Below, in pieces: positions 10,818 to 23,655 of a DNA stretch of 64,000 bases. The stretch comes from Dactylorhiza incarnata (taxonomy: Eukaryota > Streptophyta > Magnoliopsida > Asparagales > Orchidaceae): assembly GCA_033032865.1 (NCBI GenBank), contig JAWHQI010000148.1, forward strand, positions 5,661,501 to 5,725,500, given 5' to 3'. Position numbers and translations under genes: made by a program. Under the pieces are notes generated by a model. The model made no database searches. It worked only from the letters and a program-made list of their open reading frames with translations, and was not told the origin of the DNA. Each line of letters starts with the position of its first letter. The stretch's first letter is position 1.

Positions 10818-12323
10818 CACCCCAAGACTTACCTGTTTGCACGTCCCGAGCAAACAAATCCTAAGCAGGCAAAAAAATGGAATAGCTAGCTTAAAATTAT
10901 AGAATGGAGTACCATACGAAGTCCCATACTCACGAGCATAGAAAAATAATAGAGAAGATTTCTAATTATACACATAGTTTATAGATTTCTAATAGAGTAA
11001 ATAAATATTACTACTACTCAAAAATGGGAGTAACGGTGAATCATCCGGTAACGCATAAGAAGAAAGTAAAATAAATGCTGATACGAGCATTGCCCAAGTT
11101 GGGATTCCGGACAAACTCCACAGAAATCCATCGGTGTCGGAGACTATAAGCTCGCCCGGTCACATTCTCTCCACGACATTAGATTGGTTCATAGCGTGAG
11201 TCGGTAGGAATTTAGGTTTTAAATGGGGCTTGGGTTATGGTGAGGTAAACAAATATAAATATGAATGCTTGATACACCTAAACCCAAATGAGCTTTATTA
11301 CAACTCCTCGCACACCAACATCGAATGCAAGTGCACCACACCCCCAGACTTAGACTTTTGCAACATGGGTGTGTACACCACCAATTCCCAATATTTCTAA
11401 TAATATTCAATTTAGCATTTTTTTCTCATTTCAACATTTTTTTTCAATCAATATATATTTTTTTTCTTTTTCTTTCTTTTCTTTTCAACACATATTCAAT
11501 GAACACAACCACTTCTTCACATTATAATTCCACAATCAACACCACCACATTAAAATCTAAACAAAATGCTTGCATTTGGGTGTGCGACTAGGATTGGTTT
11601 TGAGGCTTTGGTGTGGTATAGGTGGAGCTGAACCAAAAGGATTGGGTAGGCACAATGGGGCTAGCAAGGGAAGATATCAGGAATGGCACAAAGGCTCAAC
11701 CGGGCCAAAATGATGGCCTACGTCATTCTCATGCAAAAAATCTATCCTATGCCTATGCTTCAAGAATCGCTTGGGGCAAGTTCTTAGCCACCGAGAAAGA
11801 TTATCCTTCCTCCAGGCTCGAGCAATACGCATCTAACGATACTTTACACACATCCCTATGCTACCTTTTGATTCACACCGGATTCACCATTTGAGTAGAG
11901 TAAACAATATTTACACTAAAAGAAATGCATAAAACTAAAAGTATAAAAAGAAATCTAATCTACACAAATCCCTATACTCACATGAGTACTTAACTAGGAA
12001 CACCGGAGTCAACATTTTACTCCACTACAAAATTTAAAAGCCAGCACAATCATTTTCCCAAACACAAAGGAAATGAGTTATACATCGATACGCGCATACA
12101 ACTAAGTACACGCTCAAGTGGGTGTTGTGGTGTGCGATAATGATGCAAAATACTAAATTAATGAGATAAAGTTACTTCTAGTATGCAATGTAATGTGTGC
12201 GTGCACAATGGGTAACGAGAAGCAGCTCTCCCCCAGACTAAATCTAGACAATCCAACACAAGATATAACCATGAAATTCAAAATGAAGTCAAGGGAAAGA
12301 GAGTACCTAATGCTCAAAAGTGA
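10818..12323 (-). other. ATH-E 3' untranslated region
   Basis: Begins next to the LTR with the polypurine tract TAAGTCTTGGGGTG (minus). AT-rich with scattered C runs and no convincing coding frame. Segments near 11115-11170 and 11765-11890 resemble ATH-F 3' UTR segments. It ends at the ATH-D target duplication. Confidence 0.65.
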
Positions 12324-12328
12324 GCATA

Positions 12329-13617
12329 TGATATGATATTTGCATGCGCGGATTTTAGATTTTTAGTGAAAGGTTGAGATTTTCTCCAAAACTATATCCG
12401 ATAAAGGCAAGTGTACCTTATCGTCTATAGTATAGGATATTTAGGAATATCAAGGTCGTATTCCACGGGGCGCGTTGATTACTTCTACTTCGAGGAAAAT
12501 CACTATTATTTTATCGACGAAAATTTGAGGTGGTTTGTTTTCGCTTAACTAAGATTAAAACTAAATTCAAACTAAATGAAAAGCTTGAACATTGCATGAA
12601 AAGAAAGTGAAATTGACATTGCATAAAAAAAAGAACATTACTAAGGAGAGAAAAATTTAACCTTGCATGAAAAGGAAGAAATTACTTAAGGAGAAAAAGA
12701 ACATGAAAGAGAAAACTAATTTTATTGAAAATCAAAGAACTATTACAAGCCTTAAATTAAGAGTGCAAGGCTAAGGAAAATGAAAGTTGCAAGCTTAAGA
12801 AAACTAGTACACGAAAGTTACACTACAACATTGCATGAAAAGGGAAGGAGGAGAACATGAAAGCCTTAAGAAACATGAACATTAACTTGAAAAACTCACT
12901 CTCAGCTCTAACAGCACCTCCCCATCTCCAAATTTCTGAACCCTGGACTCAAGGAGAGCCTCTGAATTTATAGGCAAAATTTTCAAGTTACACGCCCTCG
13001 GTCACGGGCGTGTCCAAGGGCGTGTAATCACTGTAATATTGGAAATGGCAACGGCGTGGGCTTGGCGTGTCGGCGGCAGAAAAGTTGGACATTACACGCC
13101 CGTGTAACATGGTCACGGGCGTGACTTTGGACGTGTGCATTAAATGCGGCGTGGGCTGGAATTCGGCGCGGCGGTAGAGCAGGGATCACGCTGGAAAGTC
13201 ACGGGCGTGACATGTGGGTCACGGGCGTGACTTAGGTTGACTTCTCGACAGCATCTCCTCGTCTCGACGGCGGCTCCACGTGGACGATTCTAAGATTACA
13301 CGCCCCCGGTCACGGGCGTGACTTTGGGTCACGGGCGTGACCTGGGGCGTGACTTAGTGTGGACTGGTTCAAACAGTGCGGCATCGATTCTGGACTGATC
13401 TTCAGCTTACACGCCCTTGGTCACGGGCGTGACAGAGGGCGTGACATGCCATTTTTCCCGATTTGTCCCAAAAATCTGCAAATATCGAAATTAAGCTAAG
13501 TTAGAATCAAAATTACAAAAAGAACTACTTATAACCTAAATTTGACATAAAATAGAGAATTCATATTAAATATTTACAAGATTTTCTATTAAAAAGTTAT
13601 AAAAATACTACTTATCA
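12329..13617 (-). mobile_element. ATH-D 3' LTR
   Basis: Same length as the 5' LTR, with matching TG…CA ends. A TATA box (CTATAAATTC, minus) lies near 12965-12974. GCATA precedes it on the plus strand. The polypurine tract abuts at 13618. Confidence 0.95.
12984..13450. promoter_or_regulatory. U3 inverted-repeat array of ATH-D 3' LTR
   Basis: Many copies of TCACGGGCGTGAC (itself a near palindrome) and TTACACGCCC/GGGCGTGTAA, ending about 10 bp upstream of the TATA box in LTR direction. The same module occurs in the 5' LTR (about 21368-21835), and related modules in ATH-F and ATH-K. The regulatory role is inferred from position. Confidence 0.7.
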
Positions 13618-15244
13618 AATACCCCCATACTTGAGGTTTTGCTATTCCAGAGCAAAAGTGTGAGACATTATTTATAAGACATCCTTAAAAAAATTTTAAT
13701 TTAAAACTAAAATTTCATTTAACCAAAAGTTAAGTTAAGAGTAAATTCAAGGGGGAGTTAAGTCCTAAATTATGATGATGATTTGAAAAGAGGAAAAAAT
13801 GTTTAGGCAATAACTTCTCAAGAAAATTAAGTAGTTTGACAAAATTGTAGAAATTATAAAACTAAATTAAATTAAAATTATAAGAACTCTATCTTAAAAG
13901 AATCTTAAGGAAAAGTAAATTACTAAATATTGCTCTCTCCATAATTTTCAACTAAAACTAGAACAATGATAATTGGCTGAGGGGGATTTCATAAAATTTG
14001 GCATAAGAAGAGAAATTTTTGAATGGAGGAAATGGAATTTATCATGAAATTTCCTTATCTTTTTTTTTTCTTACTCTTTTTTTTTCTCTTCTAATAAAAA
14101 CCCAAAATGTATATGGTTTAGGAGTAATGAATTTTATCCTCTTACTCCATGCCATATAATCTTTTCAAATATTTTGGGTGCATATGTTTTAGGGAATAAT
14201 GAATTTTATCCTCTTATTCCCATGACATATGATCTTTTAATACACTTTTTTTTATGCCATCAAAGGGGTAGGGTAGGGGAAGAAAAAAAATCTAGCTAGC
14301 TTTAAATCATATTGAGAGCAAATTCTAGTAAAATTAAAAATTCCTAAGATCTAAGAAGTTAGAAGAAAATATAATTAAAATCTAAAGAGGTTTAGGAAAT
14401 TTACTACAAAATGAAGCCATTTAAAAATAAAAAGAGAAGTCATGCTAACAAAATTCTCTAATCAATTTAAAATCATAAGATGATTCTTAAATCAAAATTA
14501 CCTCAAATTTAAAATTAACAAACTATGATAAGCAAAATTTCAGCCAATTAAAAACTTAAACATGCTTATAAACATTCTCAACTAGATTTCTAAGAAATCA
14601 CAAAAACAACAAGGAGGGAAATAAGAATTTTTTGGAATTTTTGATATTATCTTTTTTTTGAATTTTTCTCATTAAAAACTATTTACAAAGAAAGGGAACT
14701 AGCTTTAAAACTTAAAAATTTTTTTTTTTGCAAGTCTTGGACTTCCCAAGGGCTACCCGGTGAAGGGTTCGCAAGGTACTAGGAGGTGTGATGGGATAAA
14801 ATCCCAAACGTCCCTTTCCAAGATTTAAATTTTTCTGTTTTCTATATTTTTTTTTGAGTTTTTGGGTTTTACAAATGCTAAAATAGAAGAAAACATAAGA
14901 AAATATATATATTTTTGTTTTGAAATTTTTCTGATTTAACAACTATTTACAAAAAAGCTATTTACACCCCCATACTTAAAGTTAAACATTGTCCCCAATG
15001 TTTAAAACTAAGTATGAAGTAAAGGAAAAAAAAAGAAGAAGTGCAAAACAAAATAAAAAGGAAATGCATGATAAAGGAGAAGGAAGAAAGAGAAGGGGCT
15101 TCCCTGATTTTTGAAGTTTGCGCGGGGAAGCGACGATTACCTACAAAATATATTAAAGAACAAGAGAAGACAATAAAAAGATAACTTTGGGGTGCCTCCC
15201 AAAAGCGCTTTGTTTAAGGTCGCGTAGCTTGACCCACTTGCCGG
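13618..15244 (-). other. ATH-D 3' untranslated region with polypurine tract
   Basis: About 1.6 kb between the pol stop and the 3' LTR. The polypurine tract CTCAAGTATGGGGGTATT (minus) is at 13618-13635. Very AT-rich. A ~90-bp block at about 14738-14823 is conserved with ATH-F. No coding frame of note; Athila elements often carry an envelope-like gene here, and this one does not. Confidence 0.8.
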
Positions 15245-18200
15245 TCATATTAAAGGTTGAAAAACAATTGAATCACTCTTTTCATTTGGTAACTCTCCCG
15301 GAAGATATAATTTAAGGCGGTGCCCGTTAACTTTGAAGGTACCTTTTTCCGGGTGGGAAATTAAAATTGTCCCATAGGACCAAACCTCTTTAACAATAAA
15401 GGGTCCGGTCCATCGGGATTTTAGTTTTCCCGGAAAAAGGCGAAGGCGGGAATTATAAAGGAGGACGAGATCGCCCGGCGAAAAAGTTTTTGGAAATTTT
15501 ATATGCTTATCGTGATAAAACTTTGTTCGCTCCTTATATAATTTATTGCTCTCATATGCGTTCGCTCGCAACTCATCTAATTCGTTCATTTGAAATTTTC
15601 TTTGTTCTCCCGCTAGAGTGGAATCGAGGTTTAAAAATTTAAGCGCCCAAAATGCGCGATGTTCTAATTCGACCGGAAGGTGGCAAGCCTTGCCATAAAC
15701 CATTCGATACGGTGTACAACCGATAGCGGTCTTGTACGCCGTTCGATAGGCCCATAGCGCGTCATCGAGCTTTATTGCCCAATCCTTCCGATTAATAGAA
15801 ACCGTTTTTTCTAAGATCCGTTTTAATTCTCGATTAACAACTTCAACTTGGCCGCTCGTTTGTGGGTGATATGCAGTGGATAATTTGTGCGTAACACCAT
15901 ATTTTGCTAAGATTTTTGTGAATTGAGTATTGCAAAAATGGGTGCCCCGATCACTCACAATAGCGCGCGGAGTGCCAAATCGAGAGAATAATTTTTTTTT
16001 AAAAAAGTTAACGACGACTCGCGCATCGTTAGTGGGGAGAGCTTGCGCTTCCGCCCACCTTGACACGTAGTCGACCGCTACTAGAATATACTTATTTGAA
16101 AACGAAGGAGGGAGAGGACCAACGAAATCAATGCCCCAAAGATCGAAAATTTCGCATTCTAAGAAAATGTTTTGGGGCATCTCATCCCGGCGAGAGATGT
16201 TCCCCGACCGCTGACAACTGTCGCAAGTACTCACAAGGTTGTGAGCATCTTTGAAGAGCGAGGGCCAATAAAAGCCCGCCTCCAGCGCCTTCCTCGCGGT
16301 TCGGTTTGAATGATAATGACCTCCGGTGGGTCCCTCATGACAATGACATAAAATTTTAAGGCCTTCCTCACTCGAGACGCATCGTCTTACTACCTGGTCT
16401 GCGCATACACGGAATAAAAAGGGGTCCTCCCAAAAGTAATTCTTTAAATCAGAAAAGAATTTCTTCTTTTGCTGACTCGAGACTTCTTTTGGCAGGACCC
16501 GGGCTACTAAATAGTTAGCCAGATCTGCAAACCAGGGGGTAGACGATGAATTAATATTTTCGAGAGCAAGGAGGCGCTCTTCGGGAAATTTATCATTAAT
16601 GTCAGATTCTATTAATACGTCCGAGGCGGGGTTTTCTAAACGGGAGAGATGATCGACCGCCAAGTTTTCGGCTCCCCTTTTGTCCCGGATCTCTAAGTCA
16701 AACTCCTGCAAGAGGAGGATCCATCGCAAAAGACGAGGTTTGGCATCCGATTTGCTTAAAAGATATCTAAGTGCGGAGTGATCCGTGAAGACGATGACTT
16801 TTGAGAGGGTGATATACGACCTAAACTTATCGAAGGCGAAAACGATTGCTAGAAGTTCCTTCTCGGTCGTGGTGTAATTTGCTTGTGCCGACGTGAGTGT
16901 TTTGCTCGCATAATAGATAGGGTGGAAATACTTACTCACCCGTTGGCCTAAAACGGCACCAACCGCAATGTCACTCGCGTCGCACATGATTTCAAAAGGG
17001 AGCGACCAATCCGGCGCGACTAGAATCGGGGAGTTTATAAGTTTTTCTTTAATAAGTTGAAAAGCTAAATGACATTCATCGCTAAAAAGAAAAGAAGAAT
17101 CTTTCTCGAGAAGATGGGTTAACGGCTTTGTAATTTTTGAAAAATTTTGTATAAAGCGCCGATAGAACCCCGCATGGCCTAAGAAACTCCTAATAGCTTT
17201 TACGTTTGTGGGAGGGGGGAGTTTTTCAATTACTTCAATCTTGGCCCCATCGACCTCGATCCCCTTGCCCGAAATTTTATGGCCAAGGACTAGTCCTTCC
17301 TTGACCATAAAATGGGATTTTTCCCAATTAAGCGCTAAATTTGTTTCCTCACATCGCTGCAACACGCGCTCGAGATTTTTTAAACAATTTTCAAAAGAAC
17401 TCCCGTACACAGAAAAATCGTCCATAAATACTTCCATCACCTCCTCCACTAACTCGTCAAAAATTGCCAGCATACATCTTTGGAATGTAGCTGGCGCGTT
17501 ACAAAGACCGAATGGCATCCTTCGATAAGCGAAGGTGCCAAAGGGACAAGTGAAAGTGGTTTTCTCTTGGTCGTCGGGCAAAATCGGAATTTGGAAGTAT
17601 CCCGACAAACCATCGAGAAAACAGTAGTAGGAGTGACCTGAAAGGCGTTCTAAAATTTGGTCGATAAATGGTAGAGGGAAATGATCCTTACGGGTGGCAT
17701 CATTTAATTTCCGATAGTCGATGCACATCCGCCAACCCGTAACAGTACGGGTTGGGATCAATTCGTTATTTTCGTTCGCAACTACCGTAACACCACCTTT
17801 CTTTGGCACGACTTGTACTGGGCTAACCCAAGTACTGTCCGATATCGGGTAGATGATTCCCGCGTCCAGAAGTTTTATAACTTCTGCCTTAACGACTTCT
17901 TTCATGTTAGGGTTTAGTCGTCGTTGAGGCTGGACTGAACTTCGGGAATTATCTTCGAGAAATATTTTATGAGTGCAGAAAGATGGGTTTATACCCTTAA
18001 TGTCCGATAATTGCCACGCAATTGCGTGGCGGTGCTTTCTTAAGACTATAGTCAACTCAGAAATTTCTGAGTTGCTAAGATCGGATGAAATGATGACGGG
18101 TAGCTTAGACTCTTTTTCCAAAAACAAGTATTTAAGGTGAGGGGGGAGTTGTTTCAACTCTAATTCGGGTGGTTCTTCATAAGAAGTCTTGATTTTTAAT

Positions 18201-20548
18201 TTTTCTAAAAATAATGGTTCGGGTGGTGTGGGGTGAGAGACTTCTTCTTCATCGCAAAAGAGCTCTACGGGCTCGGAATCACTATTCGCCGATGAAACTA
18301 ACTCGAGGGATGAATCGAACTCACAACACTCTTCTAAGTAAAAACATGAATCGTCATTTTCTAGCGTGTTCCGCATCGAGGAATTTATGCCGAAAGTAAC
18401 TTCATCGTCTCCAACCCGTAGGAGGAGCTTTCCGTTACTTACGTCGATAATAGCGCGGGAGGTGGCAAGGAAGGGGCGACCGAGTATGAGGGGTACTTCG
18501 GCATCCTCTTCGATGTCAAGAATGACAAAATCCACCGGGAAGATGAATTTGTCAACCTTGACGAGCACGTCCTCCACTATTCCTATCGGATATTTTAAAG
18601 AACGATCCGCTAATTGGATACTCATTCGAGTGGGCCTTGGATTTCCTAGACCTAACTTTTTGAACAAAGAAAACGGCATAAGGTTGATGCTTGCTCCAAG
18701 ATCCGCTAAGGCGTGTTTTACTAACGAATTGCCAAAAAGACATGGGATGGAAAACCGTCCCGGGTCATTTGCTTTTTTCGGCAATTTGTTGAGTACAACC
18801 GCGGAGCATTCTGCGTTTAAAGAAATATGCGAAATATCTTCTAACTTTTTTTTATTGGAGAGCAACTCCTTAAGATATTTCGCATATTTAGGCATTTGTG
18901 AGATAGCCTCGCAGAAAGGAACATTAATATGGATTTGTTTTAAAACATCTAAAATCTTTTTATAATTTTTTTCGGCGCTTTCATTTTTAAATTTCGATGG
19001 ATACGGAATATTAGAAGTAGGAGCGCGCGGATTTAAAATAAAAGAGTGCGGAGCTATCGTAGCGGGCAAATTCGAAGATGAATTAAAAGTAGGAGGAGGA
19101 GGAGGAGAGGAAATTACCTTGGGTTCGTCCTGTTTTTGAACCACCTCCTTCCCGCTTCGGAGTGTAATCGCGTGCGAGCTCTCCTTTGGATTTTGCTCGG
19201 TGTTCCCCGGTAGTGCTCCTTGTTCCACTTGATTCTCTAAATTTTTGATTGATCCGGTAAGGTTCCGGATGTTCGTTTCATTTGTAGCAACATATTTTGC
19301 AAAAATCTCTTCAATCGGAGAGAGTTTTTGTTGTTGCGGTGGAAAACCGGGTGGATTATAATTTTGAGAAATCAAATTTTGAGGCGGAGTTAAGTTAAGA
19401 AGTTGATTAGGGGGAGGTTGATTTAAATTCATAGGACGCTGAGCATTTCCTTGGTTGCTCCATGAGAAATTCGGATGATTCCTATAACCCGCATTGTAGG
19501 TGTTATTATACGGAGCGGTGTTCGGGTTATAGGAAGGCCGAGGTGGATTTCCCATGTAGTCAACATGTTCTTCAATTAAAACGTTATTGGCCCAAGGAGG
19601 AGTGGTGGAGGAAGCAGACATCTCTGCCACTTGCTTTGTTAAGCGCTCAACTTGTAAAGCCAAATTTGCGTTTGCGTCTATTTCAAAAATTCCGGCCGGC
19701 TTATTAGGCCGCGCTCGGGGCATGTTCCATTGATACGCATTTGTGGCCATCTCTTCGAAAAGCTCTTGAGCGGCGATTGGGGTTTTATTATTTAATGTCC
19801 CCCCGGCGGCCGCATCAATCATTTGCCTCGTTTGGAGATTTAAGCCATTATAAAAAACTTGCACTTGTTGCCAAGTGGCAAGTGCATGGTGAGGGCATCG
19901 ACGCAAAAGCTCCTTGAAGCGCTCCCATGTGTCATAGAGAGTCTCCGAGTCGATTTGCATGAACGATGCAATATCCGTGCGCAATTTAGCGATCTTTGAA
20001 GGCGGGAAATATTTATTAAGAAATTTTTCCGCCATTTCGGCCCATGTAGTGATGGATCCCCTAGGTAGGGAGCCCAGCCACTGCTTGGCCTTAGAACGCA
20101 AAGAAAAAGGAAAAAGACGTAATCGAATGGCGTCATCGGTGACGCCATTGATCTTAAAAGTGTCGCAAATTTCAAGAAAGTAATTGATATGTGAATTTGG
20201 ATCCTCGTCCGGTTGACCATCAAAGGTCACCGATTGTTGCACCATTTGTATGATGCTGGACTTGATCTCAAAATTATTGTTCGCCACCGTGGGGCGAACA
20301 ATACTCGATTGTGTGCCTTCCAAATTCGGCCGCGCATAATAGGACATGGTCCGTTGCGCGTCCTCATTAGGATTTGGCTCGTTAAGATTAGGAGGATTAA
20401 GATTATGATCCATATTTGCTGCGTTAGTGTCCCCGATCGACTCTTCGGATTCTATTTGATTTCCCTGATCACGAGAACGGCGGTGCCTAAAAAGGGTTCG
20501 CTCGATATCCGGATCAAAAGGAAGAATCAAAGTGCTACCTCGGGTCAT
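15245..20548 (-). CDS. Gag-pol polyprotein of ATH-D (Athila lineage), intact
   Basis: 1767 residues in one frame. Gag: residues 1 to about 500, with the conserved Athila core [20 protein letters not shown] (about 139-158), RCPHHAL and [19 protein letters not shown] (to 250); no CCHC knuckle. Aspartic protease: about 590-720, active site ADLGAS (615-620), [14 protein letters not shown]. Reverse transcriptase: about 890-1115, with [10 protein letters not shown] (941-950), [11 protein letters not shown] and catalytic FMDD (1041-1044). RNase H: about 1180-1300 ([26 protein letters not shown]). Integrase: HHCC zinc site about 1401-1447, catalytic triad D1474, D1533, E1569 with correct D-35-E spacing, then the C-terminal GPFIVKEV segment. 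All catalytic residues are present. The start is the first Met after the primer site (139-nt leader). Gag and pol share a frame, so proteolytic processing is presumed to make the separate proteins in cytoplasmic virus-like particles; integration is nuclear. Confidence 0.96.
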   Translation of the reverse strand: MTRGSTLILPFDPDIERTLFRHRRSRDQGNQIESEESIGDTNAANMDHNLNPPNLNEPNPNEDAQRTMSYYARPNLEGTQSSIVRPTVANNNFEIKSSIIQMVQQSVTFDGQPDEDPNSHINYFLEICDTFKINGVTDDAIRLRLFPFSLRSKAKQWLGSLPRGSITTWAEMAEKFLNKYFPPSKIAKLRTDIASFMQIDSETLYDTWERFKELLRRCPHHALATWQQVQVFYNGLNLQTRQMIDAAAGGTLNNKTPIAAQELFEEMATNAYQWNMPRARPNKPAGIFEIDANANLALQVERLTKQVAEMSASSTTPPWANNVLIEEHVDYMGNPPRPSYNPNTAPYNNTYNAGYRNHPNFSWSNQGNAQRPMNLNQPPPNQLLNLTPPQNLISQNYNPPGFPPQQQKLSPIEEIFAKYVATNETNIRNLTGSIKNLENQVEQGALPGNTEQNPKESSHAITLRSGKEVVQKQDEPKVISSPPPPPTFNSSSNLPATIAPHSFILNPRAPTSNIPYPSKFKNESAEKNYKKILDVLKQIHINVPFCEAISQMPKYAKYLKELLSNKKKLEDISHISLNAECSAVVLNKLPKKANDPGRFSIPCLFGNSLVKHALADLGASINLMPFSLFKKLGLGNPRPTRMSIQLADRSLKYPIGIVEDVLVKVDKFIFPVDFVILDIEEDAEVPLILGRPFLATSRAIIDVSNGKLLLRVGDDEVTFGINSSMRNTLENDDSCFYLEECCEFDSSLELVSSANSDSEPVELFCDEEEVSHPTPPEPLFLEKLKIKTSYEEPPELELKQLPPHLKYLFLEKESKLPVIISSDLSNSEISELTIVLRKHRHAIAWQLSDIKGINPSFCTHKIFLEDNSRSSVQPQRRLNPNMKEVVKAEVIKLLDAGIIYPISDSTWVSPVQVVPKKGGVTVVANENNELIPTRTVTGWRMCIDYRKLNDATRKDHFPLPFIDQILERLSGHSYYCFLDGLSGYFQIPILPDDQEKTTFTCPFGTFAYRRMPFGLCNAPATFQRCMLAIFDELVEEVMEVFMDDFSVYGSSFENCLKNLERVLQRCEETNLALNWEKSHFMVKEGLVLGHKISGKGIEVDGAKIEVIEKLPPPTNVKAIRSFLGHAGFYRRFIQNFSKITKPLTHLLEKDSSFLFSDECHLAFQLIKEKLINSPILVAPDWSLPFEIMCDASDIAVGAVLGQRVSKYFHPIYYASKTLTSAQANYTTTEKELLAIVFAFDKFRSYITLSKVIVFTDHSALRYLLSKSDAKPRLLRWILLLQEFDLEIRDKRGAENLAVDHLSRLENPASDVLIESDINDKFPEERLLALENINSSSTPWFADLANYLVARVLPKEVSSQQKKKFFSDLKNYFWEDPFLFRVCADQVVRRCVSSEEGLKILCHCHEGPTGGHYHSNRTARKALEAGFYWPSLFKDAHNLVSTCDSCQRSGNISRRDEMPQNIFLECEIFDLWGIDFVGPLPPSFSNKYILVAVDYVSRWAEAQALPTNDARVVVNFFKKKLFSRFGTPRAIVSDRGTHFCNTQFTKILAKYGVTHKLSTAYHPQTSGQVEVVNRELKRILEKTVSINRKDWAIKLDDALWAYRTAYKTAIGCTPYRMVYGKACHLPVELEHRAFWALKFLNLDSTLAGEQRKFQMNELDELRANAYESNKLYKERTKFYHDKHIKFPKTFSPGDLVLLYNSRLRLFPGKLKSRWTGPFIVKEVWSYGTILISHPEKGTFKVNGHRLKLYLPGELPNEKSDSIVFQPLI

Positions 20549-20687
20549 ACACTAAAAAGAGAAGAAAGGAAGAAGAAAAACTAAAAATATTTTTTTTTTC
20601 TTTTTGAAAGTTAGAAAAAGCAAACTAAAATAGAAAGAAGCATGATAAAATTAATAGCTATCCTCTTTTCAAAATATCTACGCAAAC

Positions 20688-20705
20688 TCCCCGGCAACGG
20701 CGCCA
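20688..20705 (-). other. Primer-binding site of ATH-D (tRNA-Asp)
   Basis: On the minus strand TGGCGCCGTTGCCGGGGA, 18 nt, complementary to the 3' end of plant tRNA-Asp as in Athila elements. It lies six nucleotides after the end of the 5' LTR. Confidence 0.92.
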
Positions 20706-20711
20706 AAAACT

Positions 20712-22000
20712 TGATATGATATTTGCATGCGCGGATTTTAGATTTTTAGTGAAAGGTTGAGATTTTCTCCAAAACTATATCCGATAAAGGCAAGTGTACC
20801 TTATCGTCTATAGTATAGGATATTTAGGAATATCAAGGTCGTATTCCACGGGGCGCGTTGATTACTTCTACTTCGAGGAAAATCACTATTATTTTATCGA
20901 CGAAAATTTGAGGTGGTTTGTTTTCGCTTAACTAAAATTAAAACTAAATTCAAACTAAATGAAAAGCTTGAACATTGCATGAAAAGAAAGAGAAATTGAC
21001 ATTGCATAAAAAAAAAGAACATTACTAAGGAGAGAAAAATTTAACCTTGCATGAAAAGGAAGAAATTACTTAAGGAGAAAAAGAACATGAAAGAGAAAAC
21101 TAATTTTATTGAAAATCAAAGAACTATTACAAGCCTTAAATTAAGAGTGCAAGGCTAAGGAAAATGAAAGTTGCAACCTTAAGAAAACTAGTACACGAAA
21201 GTTACACTACAACATTGCATGAAAAGGGAAGGAGGAGAACATGAAAGCCTTAAGAAACATGAACATTAACTTGAAAAACTCACTCTCAGCTCTAACAGCA
21301 CCTCCCCATCTCCAAATTTCTGAACCATGGACTCAAGGAGAGCCTCTGAATTTATAGGCAAAATTTTCAAGTTACACGCCCTCGGTCACGGGCGTGTCCA
21401 AGGGCGTGTAATCACTGTAACATTGGATATGGCAGCGGCGTGGGCTTGGCGTGTCGGCGGCAGAAAAGTTGGACATTACACGCCCGTGTAACATGGTCAC
21501 GGGCGTGACTTTGGACGTGTGCATTAAATGCGGCGTGGGCTGGAATTCGGCGCGGCGGTAGAGCAGGGATCACGCTGAAAGTCACGGGCGTGACATGTGG
21601 GTCACGGGTGTGACTTAGGTTGACTTCTCAACAGCATCTCCTCGTCTCGACGGCGGCTCCACGTGGACGATTCTAAGATTACACGCCCCCGGTCACGGGC
21701 GTGACTTTGGGTCACGGGCGTGACCTGGGGCGTGACTTGGTGTGGACTGGTTCAAACAGTGCGGCATCGATTCTGGACTGATCTTCAGCTTACACGCCCT
21801 TGGTCACGGGCGTGACAGAGGGCGTGACATGCCATTTTTCCCGATTTGTCCCAAAAATCTGCAAATATCGAAATTAAGCTAAGTTAGAATCAAAATTACA
21901 AAAAGAACTACTTATAACCTAAATTTGACATAAAATAGAGAATTCATATTAAATATTTACAAGATTTTCTATTAAAAAGTTATAAAAATACTACTTATCA
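20712..22000 (-). mobile_element. ATH-D 5' LTR
   Basis: 1289 bp, starts TGATAAGTAG at 22000 (minus) and ends CATATCA at 20712. GCATA follows at 22001-22005. Drives the only intact gag-pol in the window. Confidence 0.95.
21347..21357 (-). promoter_or_regulatory. TATA box of ATH-D 5' LTR
   Basis: Minus strand CCTATAAATTC. The U3 inverted-repeat array (about 21368-21835; TCACGGGCGTGAC and ACACGCCC units) lies immediately upstream. This is the likely promoter of the intact element; R would begin about 30 bp downstream near 21320. Confidence 0.65.
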
Positions 22001-22005
22001 GCATA

Positions 22006-22567
22006 CCAGAAGATTGGCGTGTAAACCAAGAAAAATCTGCAGCATCCCCATCCAGAAAATGAACCTGCAGGGGTGAGCTCCACAAAAACAAAAGAGAATA
22101 GACAAACTAAAAAGAAATGCAACTAACTAAACTGACTAGATAAAAAAATGCAGGAAAAGGAAAGATAACTACTAGGGTTATTGTCATCCCAGCACGACTT
22201 ATTCAAATTTAAAACAGTTCTAGCTAAGGGGTGTATGAAAAAGGAAATGAACAGGTAACTATTCTAATATGCGTGTCGATAGCGGGTACCGATACGGCGA
22301 TAGAACAGTCATGCCTCTACCTGAATATAGATAAAACATGCCCATCACAGGTAGAGGGAAAAGAAAGTAAGAAGAGGAGGAGTCCTTACTCAACTCACCA
22401 AGAGAATCCTTGCCTAGCAAGGTGTCATTGTCAGGGAGGACACAGGAGGAGAGTACAATACATGGCAGGTCCTTTGTGGAGGGGGAATCAACCTCATCAC
22501 ACAAGAAGATGTGTGCATCATTGAATTGGGCAAACTGCACCAAGTCCTCCTGCATTACCTGTGAAGA
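22006..22567 (-). other. ATH-E internal region, ATH-D-proximal
   Basis: Continues ATH-E beyond the ATH-D target site. Contains short open frames only. The acidic frame of the upstream pseudogene ends at about 22568. Confidence 0.55.
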
Positions 22568-23475
22568 CTAAAACTGCACAGGCTCGAATAAAGAAGGGGG
22601 ATCAAGAAATAAATGAGACGAATGACATAAAGAATCAAAAATCGGGGGAGTAGTCCCGGTCTCACTCCCGATAGGTTGGGGAAGTACAATATTGTCGGCA
22701 TTATCGATAATGTTGCAAGGCTCGGCAGGATCAATAGTGGCCTCACCCATGATTTGGACTTCCTCCACCGGTGCTGAGGAAAAATCCTCTTCACCTTGAA
22801 GGTTGACCTCCTCCATAGGAATAGGCATAACACATAGATCACCCGCCTCTTCTTGTGACGCACCCTCGATAATGTCATCAGAAACGAATGTAGAAGAATG
22901 CACAAAATGGGGAGGAATAGTGCTTGGATAAAAGTCAAGCACTGATTCCTCACAAAGATCGAATCCATACACGGTGATATATGCATAGGGGAGATGGGCT
23001 CAGCCATGTCAGAGCCTAGATCGGCCACAACTCTGATGAGCGTGTCTGCATCATTCCCTTCAAAATATCAAGGTGATACATCAACGTGATCAGAGGTGGA
23101 AGGTGTGCTATCAGAGTTAGGAGTCGGGACGATCTGGATATCCGGCTCGTCATCCTCGTCCAATTGGCGAAGAAATGCAGCACAATCCTTCAAGGCATGA
23201 TCCATGCTCCGACAAAACAAGCATTATTTTGCATTTTTCTTCGGCTCAAATTGGACCGGAGATGAATGCAAAAAAGGCACGTGTGGAGCGAAAGAGTAGC
23301 CATAGGACATACGCGCACCATATGGAGTACCGGACGAAGTCGGTGCTCCATATACTGGGCCTTGAGTGCTAGGGCTATTATCTCCCTTTGGACATTTATC
23401 ACTAGCATGAGATATATCTCCGCACAAATGGCAACAAATATTAAATGAAGCCCACATTGTATGAAGATAACAAGA
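22568..23475 (-). pseudogene. ATH-E non-pol gene with two CCHC zinc knuckles, broken
   Basis: In one minus-strand frame, starting near 23457, the translation contains CHLCGDISHASDKC and, about 60 residues on, CLFCRSMDHALKDC. Both fit C-x2-C-x4-H-x4-C. Next comes an acidic Ser/Pro/Asp-rich stretch (LDEDDEPDIQ), then, past about 22972 and possibly in another frame, a further acidic C-terminal segment with GEEDFSSAPVEEVQ. Stops interrupt it between the two knuckles (near 23222) and after DHVDVSP. It does not resemble ATH-D or ATH-F gag, which lack zinc knuckles. It could be an element-specific gag-like nucleic-acid-binding protein or a captured host sequence; I cannot tell which. Confidence 0.6.
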
Positions 23476-23655
23476 TTCAAAAGAAAAATATTATTGTGCA
23501 AAATAATACATCCAACAATAATTTACTAAGCAACCTATGTAAAATAAGAAAAAGGAACAACAAGAACTGAAATGAAATAAAATAAAAAATGCAATTTACA
23601 AATGGAAGAAATTCTCTCGCAGGATCTCCCTCTCCAGCAAACTCAACGTCTGTGT

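Larger units (their letters stand above)
12329..22000 (-). mobile_element. ATH-D, complete Athila-type Ty3 retrotransposon
   Basis: Full-length 9.67-kb element. The LTRs are 12329-13617 and 20712-22000, both 1289 bp, with TGATA…TATCA ends, flanked by the 5-bp target duplication GCATA (12324-12328 and 22001-22005). A tRNA-Asp primer site and polypurine tract are present, and the gag-pol frame is unbroken. By eye the two LTRs differ at roughly a dozen positions (about 1%). With a commonly used plant rate of 1.3e-8 per site per year that is a few hundred thousand years, so it is the youngest insertion in the nest. There is no envelope-like frame between pol and the 3' LTR. It looks able to encode all proteins needed for its own copying. 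Confidence 0.96.

Noticed and set aside
13618..15244. Envelope-like gene in ATH-D
   Set aside because: Only short frames in AT-rich sequence; no signal peptide or membrane-segment pattern.
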